From contig CABQBF010000031.1 in assembly GCA_902462325.1 (NCBI GenBank), positions 1-21,179 on the forward strand: DNA of 21,179 nt, written 5' to 3'. Origin of the DNA: an uncultured Peptococcaceae bacterium (GTDB lineage Bacteria; Bacillota; Peptococcia; Peptococcales; Peptococcaceae). Each line of letters starts with the position of its first letter. Position 1 is the stretch's first letter. Shown piece by piece: positions 1 through 7,561 of this stretch. The notes under the pieces are model-generated. The model ran no database searches, had not been told where the DNA came from, and saw only the letters and a list, made by a program, of their open reading frames with translations. A program made the translations under genes and the position numbers.

Positions 1-179
1 TCCAGACAGCTAAGGATTTAGCCCGTCTGGAAGGCTTGATGTGCGGCATTTCCAGCGGCACCAATGTGGCCGCTGCCCGCAAGCTGGCCAAAAAGCTGGG
101 AAAAGGCAAAACGGTGGTCACCATTTTGCCAGATACCGCAGAGCGGTATTTCAGTACGCCATTATTTGAACAGGAATAA
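1..179 (+). CDS. cysK: Cysteine synthase (O-acetylserine sulfhydrylase), C-terminal part
   Basis: This is the last 58 codons of a gene that begins before the window, read in the frame starting at base 3. The product is a PLP enzyme that makes cysteine from O-acetylserine and sulfide in the cytoplasm. The visible stretch contains the family's C-terminal glycine-rich segment (Gly-Leu-Met-Cys-Gly-Ile-Ser-Ser-Gly-Thr-Asn, then Ala-Ala-Ala). It also has the ending Thr-Ile-Leu-Pro-Asp-Thr-Ala-Glu-Arg-Tyr-Phe-Ser-Thr-Pro-Leu-Phe, which is typical of CysK and CysM proteins. Its GC content is clearly higher than that of the regulators that follow, and a strong hairpin terminator separates it from them, so I do not count it as part of the downstream island. 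CysK versus CysM or a cystathionine beta-synthase-like paralogue cannot be settled from the tail alone. Confidence 0.88.
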   Translation, partial: QTAKDLARLEGLMCGISSGTNVAAARKLAKKLGKGKTVVTILPDTAERYFSTPLFEQE

Positions 180-244
180 AATGAAAACCGGCCGGCTGGG
201 AAGCCAACTGTTTGTAACAAAGATCGTATAGCTTGCCAAAAGTT

Positions 245-304
245 AAAACAGCACACTTTTTTGAGAGGCGGATCGCCCCACAGATTAAGTGTGCTGTTTT
301 TTTG
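245..304 (+). terminator. Rho-independent terminator after cysK
   Basis: The arms AAAACAGCACACTT (245-258) and AAGTGTGCTGTTTT (287-300) are perfect complements, and the T run continues to about 303. The loop is 28 nt. It would end the cysK transcript. The matching A run on the left also makes it usable on the minus strand. Confidence 0.85.
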
Positions 305-409
305 TAGTTTTTATCTACAATTGTGCTCAAAATCTGGAATTTTATCCACAAACGAATAGAAAAAGGGGCCGCCTCTTGTATTTTCGAGGAATCATTTTGA
401 GACAACATC

Positions 410-438
410 TTTACGAACTAGAGATTTTTACTTATAAT
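410..438 (+). promoter_or_regulatory. Candidate promoter of the LysR pair
   Basis: TTTACG (410-415) and a perfect TATAAT (433-438) are separated by 17 nt. They lie about 37 nt upstream of the first regulator's start codon. The -10 box is strong and the -35 box is only fair. Confidence 0.5.
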
Positions 439-474
439 AAAGTTAGACCTAGTATTGTAGCAGGAGGTAGGAAT

Positions 475-1416
475 ATGCAGCTAAATCAATTGGAGTATTT
501 GTTGGCCTTATCCAGGGAAGGATCTTATCAAAAAGCAGCAAAAAGATTGCATGTTTCGCAGTCTACCATCAGCATGGCCATTAAAAATCTAGAGGATGAA
601 TTAGATTATTTATTGGTGCAGCGAAGTAATAAAGGAATTTCTTTTACGGAAAAGGGTAAGCTGGTATTGGAAAAAGCAGTAGAAATAGAGTCAGATATAC
701 AAGAACTATTAAATCTAAAAAATACATTTTTGAGTGAAATAGCTGGAAAATTTTTTATTGCAGGATCATCTCATTATTATAATTTACAGCTTGTAAGTCT
801 AATTATTAAATTGCAAGAACGATATCCTAGATTACAAATTTGTTTGGAAGATAATAATAACTTAGATATAATTCGAGAAGTGGCGCAAAAAGCATGTCTG
901 ATGGGGCTAGTACAGTTAAATAGTATTGATGAGATATTTTATTTAAGTGAAATAGAGAAATATAATCTCATATTTGAACTGGTTGAACAGGAAAATATGT
1001 ATTTTGTAGTGGGACCGAAGCATCCATTCTATCAGGCAGAAGGCGTCACGTTAGAAGATTTTTTGCGTTATTCAGTTATTATTTCTAGATATCAGATGAG
1101 TGAAATTTTTTCAAATTATTTGCGTACAAACGGATATCAAGGAAGAATTGTGATTTTACATGATATTTATGCTTCTAGAAATTTGGTGGAAAATTCAGAT
1201 TTTTGTGCAATGCTTATTCCTGAATTCGGGACTTTTTTTGATAATTCTATTTATAAACAAAATTTAAAAACTGTTTCAATAAAAAATTTTAGTTGTAATT
1301 ACAAAATCGGTTGGGTTTATCGTAAAAATGGTTATTCTGAGCGAGAGAACAAGACTGTACATTTAGTTCAACGAGAATGGACAAAAATGATGAAGGAGGT
1401 TAGGACTTTACAATGA
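475..1416 (+). CDS. LysR-type transcriptional regulator 1
   Basis: A 313-residue cytoplasmic DNA-binding regulator. Residues 1-60 form the LysR winged helix-turn-helix: an Asn-Gln-Leu-Glu-Tyr start, Gly-Ser-Tyr-Gln-Lys-Ala-Ala, then Val-Ser-Gln-Ser-Thr-Ile-Ser and Ala-Ile-Lys-Asn-Leu-Glu. A linker helix follows, and then a periplasmic-binding-protein-like effector domain from about residue 90, where sequence conservation with known regulators is poor. The reading frame is open further upstream, but I chose the ATG at 475 because AGGAGGT (462-468) sits just before it and the LysR N-terminus begins there. Length is normal for the family. It is very AT-rich. It overlaps the next regulator by ATGA, so the two are translationally coupled. 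It points toward the redox genes and probably controls them in response to a pathway metabolite; that role is inferred from position only. Confidence 0.9.
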   Translation: MQLNQLEYLLALSREGSYQKAAKRLHVSQSTISMAIKNLEDELDYLLVQRSNKGISFTEKGKLVLEKAVEIESDIQELLNLKNTFLSEIAGKFFIAGSSHYYNLQLVSLIIKLQERYPRLQICLEDNNNLDIIREVAQKACLMGLVQLNSIDEIFYLSEIEKYNLIFELVEQENMYFVVGPKHPFYQAEGVTLEDFLRYSVIISRYQMSEIFSNYLRTNGYQGRIVILHDIYASRNLVENSDFCAMLIPEFGTFFDNSIYKQNLKTVSIKNFSCNYKIGWVYRKNGYSERENKTVHLVQREWTKMMKEVRTLQ

Positions 1417-2360
1417 AGTTGCGACAATTAGAGATTTTAGTAGCGGTGAAAGAATGTGGCACAATTACTGGAGCTGCTGAAAAGTTATATATTTCTCAGC
1501 CCTCGTTAAGTACTGCCATGAAAGAACTGGAAGTCGAATTAGGCGCAGTATTATGTCAGCGTAATAATAGTGGTGTAGTTTTTACTACTGTGGGGGAAAG
1601 AGCCTATTTTTATAGTAAAAATATTTTGCAAAAGATAAAAGAAATTCAGCAGATTCCTTCTGATAACATAAACGTTGAAGATAAAAACATTTTATTAGCT
1701 TCCAATTTTTTTAGTGGTGATCGTTTGCTAGTTGAAACAATATTAGCTTTGCAGCAGGGATGCTACTCATGCAGAAAATATCAGTTTGCTAATGACACGG
1801 AAAAGCAAAGTTTGGAAACGATTATAGAGAATCTATTGCAAGGACATTTGAATTTGGCAGTAGTAAAAATTGATAGTTACCAAGAAGAAGAATGTATGCA
1901 GCAAATTAAAGAGAAACATTTGGTTTTTGAAAAATTATATCAAGAAGAACTTTGCTTGGTAGCCCGTAGTGGTCATCCATTGAGCAGAAAACGGGGTACA
2001 TTATTAGATTTATGTAAATATCCGTGCATTTTTGATGAAAATGATTTGAATGCTTATATCAATGCTGTTTATGGAAACATATATTGTATTTCGGATATAT
2101 TAATTATGGAAGGAAAAACCGGAATACGAAAATATTTAGAGCATACAGATGCAATTGCTGTAATGTCAGAGTATGAAATAAAACAAAGCAATTGCATATA
2201 TGGCACGCGCTTAGATATTTTACAAGTGGAAGGCTTTCAATGGAGTAGAAAAATAGGGTGTTTGCATAAAGATGTGGAGTTAAGCAGGGTAGAAGATATG
2301 TTTATAAATAAGTTATTTGAGTTAAAACCGATATACGGTGAAACGGAAGAACTAGAATAA
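1413..2360 (+). CDS. LysR-type transcriptional regulator 2
   Basis: A 315-residue LysR family regulator paralogous to the gene before it. The N-terminal helix-turn-helix is clear (Arg-Gln-Leu-Glu-Ile-Leu, Gly-Ala-Ala-Glu-Lys-Leu, Ile-Ser-Gln-Pro-Ser-Leu-Ser, Met-Lys-Glu-Leu-Glu). Residues from about 88 on form the effector-binding half, with the usual late motif Leu-Cys-Leu-Val-Ala-Arg-Ser-Gly-His-Pro-Leu. The start at 1413 is supported by AAGGAGGT at 1393-1400, inside the end of regulator 1, and by the ATGA overlap. Two coupled LysR genes in the same direction are less common than a single divergent one. They may bind as a mixed oligomer or sense two different metabolites of the same pathway. 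Neither target nor effector can be read from the sequence. Confidence 0.9.
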   Translation: MKLRQLEILVAVKECGTITGAAEKLYISQPSLSTAMKELEVELGAVLCQRNNSGVVFTTVGERAYFYSKNILQKIKEIQQIPSDNINVEDKNILLASNFFSGDRLLVETILALQQGCYSCRKYQFANDTEKQSLETIIENLLQGHLNLAVVKIDSYQEEECMQQIKEKHLVFEKLYQEELCLVARSGHPLSRKRGTLLDLCKYPCIFDENDLNAYINAVYGNIYCISDILIMEGKTGIRKYLEHTDAIAVMSEYEIKQSNCIYGTRLDILQVEGFQWSRKIGCLHKDVELSRVEDMFINKLFELKPIYGETEELE

Positions 2361-2371
2361 GAGGGTATAGG

Positions 2372-2407
2372 ACTGTCGCACGAAGGAGATTGTGGGCAGT
2401 TTTTTTC
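2372..2407 (+). terminator. Weak hairpin terminator after the LysR pair
   Basis: ACTGTCGCAC (2372-2381) faces GTGGGCAGT (2392-2400), with an internal mismatch, and is followed at once by six or seven T residues. The stem is imperfect, but its place directly after the second regulator fits termination. Confidence 0.55.
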
Positions 2408-2468
2408 TGTGTGCAAAAAGCAACAGTCGGCTTAAGAAAAGATTCGGCTATTGATATATACTATAAGT

Positions 2469-2912
2469 ATGCGATTATCTATTAGAATACAAAAAAGAGG
2501 ATATCAAGTAAAACTTCCGCTAAATATTAATAAAACGATTCCAGAGGGTGAATCTATGCGGCTGCTAAATCAGTTTGCGGAAGCAATGGATTGCATTTAA
2601 CTTTTGCTCACTGTTCCGAACGGATTCTTGCAGAAATGTCCAATATGCTTTTTGAACTGAGGGAAATTTTAGGAGATTCTATTTTTATAGATGAAACAAA
2701 ATTTGAGGTCAGAGCCAATAAGTATACCTTAGTTTGGAAGAAGGATCCTTCACGGATTTGAAACAGGAGATGCAGCTTAGAAAATATCTGAGAAGGAAAT
2801 ATCAAATGTTCTGGCAGAAAATACACTGCTGGCCATGGCGAGGAACGGAAATAAGCTCCGAAAGGCAGGACAGGAACGTATTTGTTTTCTCTGGAGGGTA
2901 CCTGATTTTTAA
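2469..2912 (+). pseudogene. Decayed IS1182-like transposase fragment
   Basis: Broken remains of an insertion-sequence transposase. The first piece (2469-2600, 43 codons) reads like the N-terminus of IS1182-family transposases: Gly-Tyr-Gln-Val-Lys-Leu-Pro-Leu-Asn-Ile, then Ile-Pro-Glu-Gly-Glu-Ser-Met-Arg-Leu-Leu. It stops at a TAA. The second piece (about 2617-2761) has the DDE-core style stretch Ile-Phe-Ile-Asp-Glu-Thr-Lys-Phe-Glu, followed by Ala-Asn-Lys-Tyr-Thr-Leu-Val-Trp-Lys-Lys. It ends at a TGA. The third piece, in another frame (about 2785-2912), reads Asn-Thr-Leu-Leu-Ala-Met-Ala-Arg-Asn-Gly-Asn-Lys-Leu, which resembles the family's C-terminal end. Most of a normal transposase of roughly 450-550 residues is missing, so it cannot be active. 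I assigned the family from remembered motifs; it marks past insertion next to the redox island. Confidence 0.7.
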
Positions 2913-2983
2913 ATTCTCGAAAATTTTTTCAAGCTATGAAAAATGGCTTATTAAAGCGCGTTTTTTGTAAAGAGATAGAGAAT

Positions 2984-3124
2984 GGTTCTGTTAAGAAGAT
3001 ATGAAAGAATATAACCATGAATAGCGTGGGAGTAAGATTCATTTAGGGAGATAAAGGCCAAGACCTGCAAAGCTTTGATATAAAAGGCTTTCATGAATTT
3101 TTTCTCTAACAACTTAACAGAACC
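2984..3124. mobile_element. 141-bp MITE-like element with 12-bp terminal inverted repeats
   Basis: GGTTCTGTTAAG (2984-2995) and CTTAACAGAACC (3113-3124) are perfect inverted repeats bounding 141 bp with no coding capacity. A second inner pair, ATGAAAG (3001-3007) and CTTTCAT (3088-3094), makes the element partly palindromic. The outer sequence resembles the GGTTCTGTTGC ends of IS6-family elements such as IS257 and IS1216, as I recall them. The flanking octamers TAGAGAAT and GATAGAAT agree at 6 of 8 places, which could be an eroded 8-bp target duplication. No transposase is present, so it would be non-autonomous or a leftover end pair. Confidence 0.55.
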
Positions 3125-3169
3125 GATAGAATGATTCGGAGAGTTTTTTGAATGTAATTAGAGAAATAG

Positions 3170-3229
3170 TAAAAATAGGGCCGCCGCTTTACGATTTTTT
3201 ATTCGTTAAAGCGGTAGCCCTATTTTTAT
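3170..3229. terminator. Strong bidirectional hairpin terminator upstream of module A
   Basis: AAAAATAGGG (3171-3180) pairs with CCCTATTTTT (3218-3227). Inside it, CCGCTTTA with CG pairs with CGTTAAAGCGG around an AT-rich loop. A runs on one side and T runs on the other allow termination on both strands. It shields the ferredoxin promoter from transcription coming through the transposon debris. Confidence 0.8.
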
Positions 3230-3248
3230 ACCAATTTTCAATATACTC

Positions 3249-3340
3249 TATCAATTTTTTTAATAATTGATAATATACAAGGAAAATAAATATTTTTCAA
3301 ATGAATTAGTTTGATTTATTATAAAAATAGAGTATCAAAC
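3249..3340 (+). promoter_or_regulatory. Operator/promoter region of module A with two inverted repeats
   Basis: This AT-rich stretch carries TATCAATT (3249-3256) with AATTGATA (3265-3272), a perfect 8-bp dyad with an 8-nt spacer, and GTTTGAT (3309-3315) with ATCAAAC (3334-3340), a perfect 7-bp dyad with an 18-nt spacer. Dyads with A/T-rich centres are usual LysR binding sites. A possible promoter, TTGATT (3311-3316) with a 16-nt spacer and TATCAA (3333-3338), overlaps the second dyad but its -10 box is poor, as expected of an activator-dependent promoter. The link to the two nearby LysR proteins is inferred. Confidence 0.45.
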
Positions 3341-3414
3341 CAATATAAATAGACAACATTATTTTTTTATGTATTGATTGGATGGAAAATGAATGCAGAA
3401 AGGAGGAAAAGCTT

Positions 3415-3636
3415 ATGATTACAAAAATTGATCAAGAAAAGTGTATTGGTTGTGGTATATGTGCAAGTGCTTGTCCGTTAGATACAATACGAATTCATGA
3501 AAATAAAAAAGCATATATTGCTTATCCAGAAGATTGTATGACTTGTTATCTTTGCGAAATGCGCTGTCCGAAGAATGCTATCTATGTACATCCATTTAAA
3601 GAGTTGTTGCCACGTTCTTTACCCAATTGTTATTAA
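3415..3636 (+). CDS. Small ferredoxin, two [4Fe-4S] clusters (module A)
   Basis: A 73-residue soluble electron carrier. The motifs Cys-Ile-Gly-Cys-Gly-Ile-Cys-Ala-Ser-Ala-Cys-Pro (residues 10-21) and Cys-Met-Thr-Cys-Tyr-Leu-Cys-Glu-Met-Arg-Cys-Pro give eight cysteines for two [4Fe-4S] clusters. The ATG at 3415 is chosen over an in-frame ATG 33 nt upstream because AAAGGAGG (3399-3406) lies at the right distance. The Tyr-Pro-Glu-Asp-Cys stretch before the second motif recurs as Tyr-Pro-Glu-Glu-Cys in the ferredoxin of module B, so the two are related and share the short layout seen in adenylylsulfate reductase beta-like proteins. It is first in an operon with the two flavin oxidoreductases and is the likely electron donor or acceptor of one of the flavoenzymes; the partner is inferred. 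Confidence 0.9.
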   Translation: MITKIDQEKCIGCGICASACPLDTIRIHENKKAYIAYPEDCMTCYLCEMRCPKNAIYVHPFKELLPRSLPNCY

Positions 3637-3672
3637 GATAGCAATAATATAATAATTTTAGAGGTGAATACA

Positions 3673-5583
3673 ATGATTGAACACTTATTACAACCCGGCC
3701 AAATTGGAAATTTGAAATTAAAAAATAGAATTATTTATTCTGCAATGTCTTTTAATTTAAGTCATCATCAAGGATATTTGTATAATAGCGAAATTGACAG
3801 TTTAGTGTATAGAGCAAAACAAGAATATAGTCCAGGTTTAATTAATTTTCCAGGTATGAATACTTGTCCACCAAGTAAAACGGGTGCGAATATTCATCAT
3901 ACAGTTTTTAATGACGAAACAATGTTAGCGATTAGTAAGGCAGTTGAAAAAGTAAAAATTAATGGCTGTAAAGTAATGACCCAATGTGGTGGAGGAAAAA
4001 GCAATCCTGGACTGGGTCCATCTGATATAACCAATACTAATACGGGAAAACCGATACGACAGATGACAGTTGGTGAAATTCAAAATTATATTGAGGAAGT
4101 TGCAAAATCAGCTAAATTATGTGCAGAAGCTGGATTTGATGCACTGGAAGTACATGCTTCAACAGGGAAATTTTTGAGTATGTTTTTGTCGCCATATACA
4201 AATCATCGTACTGACCAGTATGGTGGTTCTGTTTATAATCGCACAAGGATTCTTATTGAATTACTACAAGCGATGAGAAAAGCCGTTGGAGAGTCTGTAG
4301 CTCTTACAACCCGTTTGACAGTAGATGATTTGGTAGGATATTTGACACTTGACGAAGGGATTGAGATTGTAAAATATATTGCCCCATATTTAGATGCCAT
4401 TCAACCCTCTACGGGATTTAATGAATTTAAGTGGACTGTAACACCAGCTTATTTTTTTAAAAAAGGGTATATGCTGGATTATACACAGGCGATTAAAGAA
4501 AATGTAGATATTCCAGTTATTGCTATGGGTAAATTAGGAAATCCTGCTCTGGCGGAGCACACAGTCGCTTCTGGGAAAGCTGATTTTGTTTGCTTGGGAA
4601 GACCACTGTTTGTGGATCCTGCATGGATTACAAAAGCCGCAAAAGGAAATGAAAAACAGATTTTGCAATGTATTGGTTGTGTAAATTGTTTTATGGAAAA
4701 TGATCGTAGGGAAATTTATCCACCACAGCGTGCGTGTACGCTAAATCCAAGTAATTTGAGAGAAGAATCTTTTGCAGAATTGATTCCAACCCAACATCCA
4801 AAAAAAATCCTGGTAGTCGGTGGCGGTTTAGCAGGTATGGAAGCAGCGATTACATTGGCTAAACGTGGACATATTGTAACACTATGCGAAAGAAATGATA
4901 TGTTAGGTGGCCAATGGATTGTGGCAGAACATGATTCAGACAAAGCGGAATACCGTACATTACTTCCTTATAAAAAAGATGAGTTGCAAAGAGCCGGTGT
5001 CGATATCCAATATGGTGTAAATGTAGACAGAATTTATTTGGAAGAATTTAAACCAGAAATGGTTGTTTTGGCTACAGGTGCGGTACCAAAGAGTTTGCCA
5101 ATCGATAATAAGAATGTGAAATTTAATGTGGTACAAGGTAATGAAGTCATTATGGGAGAGGCAGTTGTAGGGGAGAGAGTTGTAGTAATTGGCGGACGTT
5201 TTGTTGGAATGGAAGCAGCAATTAAATTAGCACGTGAAGGAAAACATGTTTCTCTTATAGATATGCAGGAAATTGGAAAAAATACAAATCCACGGTTGGC
5301 TGGCGTTTATCGTAATCAAATGGTGGAAAGTGGTGTATATATGTATCCTTCTTGTCCAATTAGACGTTTTACTGAAACTGGCGTGGAAATTACGCACATG
5401 GATTTGCCTCTGTCGTTACCAGCAGATACGATCGTATTTGCTATTGGAACGAGACCTGTCAACGATTTGAAAACAGTTTTGGAAGAAATGCAGATTCGTC
5501 ATTGTTTGATAGGTGACTGTAAACGCATTGGTGATGCACTGTTTGCAATTCGTGATGGAGCAGAAATTGGTCGACTAATTTGA
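3673..5583 (+). CDS. NADH:flavin oxidoreductase, 2-enoate reductase-like (paralogue 1)
   Basis: A 636-residue cytoplasmic flavoenzyme with the layout of 2-enoate reductase and 2,4-dienoyl-CoA reductase. An FMN-type TIM barrel covers residues 1-325. Cysteines near 333, 336, 339 and 355 form the single [4Fe-4S] site. A two-Rossmann domain follows, with an FAD motif (Val-Gly-Gly-Gly-Leu-Ala-Gly, about 382-388) and an NAD(P)H motif (Val-Ile-Gly-Gly-Arg-Phe-Val-Gly-Met-Glu). The barrel signature Phe-Leu-Ser-Pro-Tyr-Thr-Asn-His-Arg-Thr-Asp-Gln-Tyr-Gly-Gly is intact. Just before it, the common His-x-x-His-Gly-Tyr reads His-Ala-Ser-Thr-Gly-Lys, so the second His and the Tyr are gone. The family reduces activated C=C bonds; this substrate is unknown. 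The ATG at 3673, 8 nt after GAGG, is better than the in-frame GTG at 3664, which overlaps the ribosome binding site. The next gene is a close paralogue. Confidence 0.9.
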   Translation: MIEHLLQPGQIGNLKLKNRIIYSAMSFNLSHHQGYLYNSEIDSLVYRAKQEYSPGLINFPGMNTCPPSKTGANIHHTVFNDETMLAISKAVEKVKINGCKVMTQCGGGKSNPGLGPSDITNTNTGKPIRQMTVGEIQNYIEEVAKSAKLCAEAGFDALEVHASTGKFLSMFLSPYTNHRTDQYGGSVYNRTRILIELLQAMRKAVGESVALTTRLTVDDLVGYLTLDEGIEIVKYIAPYLDAIQPSTGFNEFKWTVTPAYFFKKGYMLDYTQAIKENVDIPVIAMGKLGNPALAEHTVASGKADFVCLGRPLFVDPAWITKAAKGNEKQILQCIGCVNCFMENDRREIYPPQRACTLNPSNLREESFAELIPTQHPKKILVVGGGLAGMEAAITLAKRGHIVTLCERNDMLGGQWIVAEHDSDKAEYRTLLPYKKDELQRAGVDIQYGVNVDRIYLEEFKPEMVVLATGAVPKSLPIDNKNVKFNVVQGNEVIMGEAVVGERVVVIGGRFVGMEAAIKLAREGKHVSLIDMQEIGKNTNPRLAGVYRNQMVESGVYMYPSCPIRRFTETGVEITHMDLPLSLPADTIVFAIGTRPVNDLKTVLEEMQIRHCLIGDCKRIGDALFAIRDGAEIGRLI

Positions 5584-5605
5584 TTTGCCAAGGGAGGAGC
5601 AAGAT

Positions 5606-7537
5606 ATGCTAGAAAATCTTTTAAAACCGGGTAAAATTGGAAATTTACAATTAAAAAATCGTATTATATATCCGGGGATGACTTATAGATTGGGAGATAA
5701 CAAGGGACATTTGACTACAGCAGAAGTGGACAGTATGGTGTATCGTGCAGAACAAGAATACGGACCAGCGTTAATTACATTTCCAGGGTTAAATGACTCT
5801 ATGTTTGGAAAAGTGAAAAGAGTAAATATTAATGACGATGAAACTGCATATGTGCTTGCTAAACAAATAGAAAAAGTAAAAATCAATAATACGAAAACAA
5901 TGGCTATTTTGGGTGTTATGGGTTTAAGAGACAATGGATACAATGAAAAAGAGAATCTGGGGCCGTCTAATTTAATTTTTCCTTTTGAAACGAAAGAAAT
6001 GACAATCGATGAAATACAGTTTTTCATTTATAAATTTGGGAAATTAGCGGCACGCGCAAAACAAGCAGGTTTTGATGCTATTCGCATTCAAACTGGAACA
6101 TCAAAAAAAGTTCTAGATTTATTTGTTTCACCTTATACAAATCGTCGAAAAGATCAATATGGTGGCAGCTTAATAAATAGAATGCGGATTGTGATAGAGT
6201 TATTGGAAGAAGTGCGTAAACAAGTTGGAGAAGACTTTCCTATTATTTTTAATTTGCAAGTTCAAGAATTGATAAAACATGGTACTACCATAGAAGATGG
6301 TGTAGAAATGGCAAAATTAATTGCGCCCTATGTAGACGCATTTGAACCAGTTACTGCAAAGAGGTTTAAAGGAACATCTATGCATGGTTCAGAAGCATAT
6401 TTTACTTCTTATGGCCCACTTCTGCCTTATATACGTGCAATTAAAGAAGCTGTACCAGAAAAATCAGTTATTGCTAGTGTACGTATGGGAATTCCTGAAT
6501 TGGCAGAAGCAACTCTGGCTAATGGTGATGCAGATTTTATTTCATTGGGCAGACCGTTATTTGCAGATCCAACATGGATTACAAAAGCGGTTAAGGGACA
6601 AACACAAGAAATTGTTAGATGTATTGGATGTATGAACTGTTATACAGAAGGTACACGAAAAGAACTTTTTCCGGCATATCATCGTGCCTGTACTGTAAAT
6701 CCGGCAAATTTACGAGAAAAAGAATTTTATCATTTGGAACCAACGGATTCTCCTAAAAAAATACTTGTAATAGGCGGCGGATTAGCAGGCATGGAAACTG
6801 CTATTACTTTAGCAGCAAGAGGTCATGATGTAACATTGTGTGAGAAGAACAAAGAATTAGGCGGCCAATGGATTGTAGCATCTCATGGAGCAGAAAAGGG
6901 CGACTATAAGCTATTAATACCGTTTAAAAAAAAGCAATTAGAGAAAAATGGTGTAAAAGTCTGTTTGGAAACAACTGTAGATAGAAATTATTTGTCCAAT
7001 TTTAATCCAGATGTAACAATTCTGGCGACAGGTGCATTACCACGTGAACTCCATTTTGATTTTCCATTAGGTGACGTTCAAGTTGTACAAGGAAATGACG
7101 TCATTATGGATAGAGTGCAAGTCGGTGATGAAATCGTTGTTGTTGGTGGACGGTATATCGGAATGGAAGTAGCAGTGAAGCTGGCAAGGCAAGGGAAAAA
7201 AGTTTCTATTGTAGATATGTCTGAAATAGGAAAAGGTCAAAATCCATTATTGTTTGATTACTATTTGAATTGTATGCACGAAAATAATGTAAATTTGTAC
7301 TATAACACACCAGTCATTAGTTTTACGCCTTCAGGGGTGGATGTGTTGTGTGGTACCAGTTTACTAACGCTTCAAGCTGATACTATCGTTTTAGCAATTG
7401 GAACAAAACCAATGGATAGTTTAAAGAAAGATTTAGAAGAACTAGATTTTAAATACTGTATGGTTGGCGATTGTAAACGAATTGGTGATGCCTTATATGC
7501 AATTCGTGACGGAGCAGAAGTTGGACGTATTATTTAA
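5606..7537 (+). CDS. NADH:flavin oxidoreductase, 2-enoate reductase-like (paralogue 2)
   Basis: A 643-residue flavoenzyme, collinear with the preceding gene over its whole length and clearly derived from the same ancestor. It has the same parts: FMN barrel, [4Fe-4S] cysteines near 339, 342, 345 and 362, FAD motif (Ile-Gly-Gly-Gly-Leu-Ala-Gly, about 389-395) and a second nucleotide motif (Val-Gly-Gly-Arg-Tyr-Ile-Gly-Met-Glu). Divergence at the active site is greater: where relatives have His-x-x-His-Gly-Tyr, this protein has Gln-Thr-Gly-Thr-Ser-Lys-Lys with one extra residue. Both histidines and the Tyr are therefore absent, while Val-Ser-Pro-Tyr-Thr-Asn-Arg-Arg-Lys-Asp-Gln-Tyr-Gly-Gly remains. 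AGGGAGG (5591-5597) fixes the start at 5606; the in-frame TTG at 5585 lies upstream of that site. Only 22 nt separate it from paralogue 1. The two may form a heteromer or act on successive intermediates; both ideas are inference. Confidence 0.9.
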   Translation: MLENLLKPGKIGNLQLKNRIIYPGMTYRLGDNKGHLTTAEVDSMVYRAEQEYGPALITFPGLNDSMFGKVKRVNINDDETAYVLAKQIEKVKINNTKTMAILGVMGLRDNGYNEKENLGPSNLIFPFETKEMTIDEIQFFIYKFGKLAARAKQAGFDAIRIQTGTSKKVLDLFVSPYTNRRKDQYGGSLINRMRIVIELLEEVRKQVGEDFPIIFNLQVQELIKHGTTIEDGVEMAKLIAPYVDAFEPVTAKRFKGTSMHGSEAYFTSYGPLLPYIRAIKEAVPEKSVIASVRMGIPELAEATLANGDADFISLGRPLFADPTWITKAVKGQTQEIVRCIGCMNCYTEGTRKELFPAYHRACTVNPANLREKEFYHLEPTDSPKKILVIGGGLAGMETAITLAARGHDVTLCEKNKELGGQWIVASHGAEKGDYKLLIPFKKKQLEKNGVKVCLETTVDRNYLSNFNPDVTILATGALPRELHFDFPLGDVQVVQGNDVIMDRVQVGDEIVVVGGRYIGMEVAVKLARQGKKVSIVDMSEIGKGQNPLLFDYYLNCMHENNVNLYYNTPVISFTPSGVDVLCGTSLLTLQADTIVLAIGTKPMDSLKKDLEELDFKYCMVGDCKRIGDALYAIRDGAEVGRII

Positions 7538-7561
7538 ATAGAACGTTAGGAGATGGAAAAC

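Noticed and set aside
2734..2970. A 78-codon open frame after the transposase core
   Set aside because: It lies across the decayed transposase in a shifted frame and has no recognisable protein features.
3673..7537. Assignment of the two flavin oxidoreductases as bile-acid enzymes BaiCD/BaiH or as fadH
   Set aside because: The domain layout is shared, but the active-site motif differs and no other bile-acid or fatty-acid genes are nearby.
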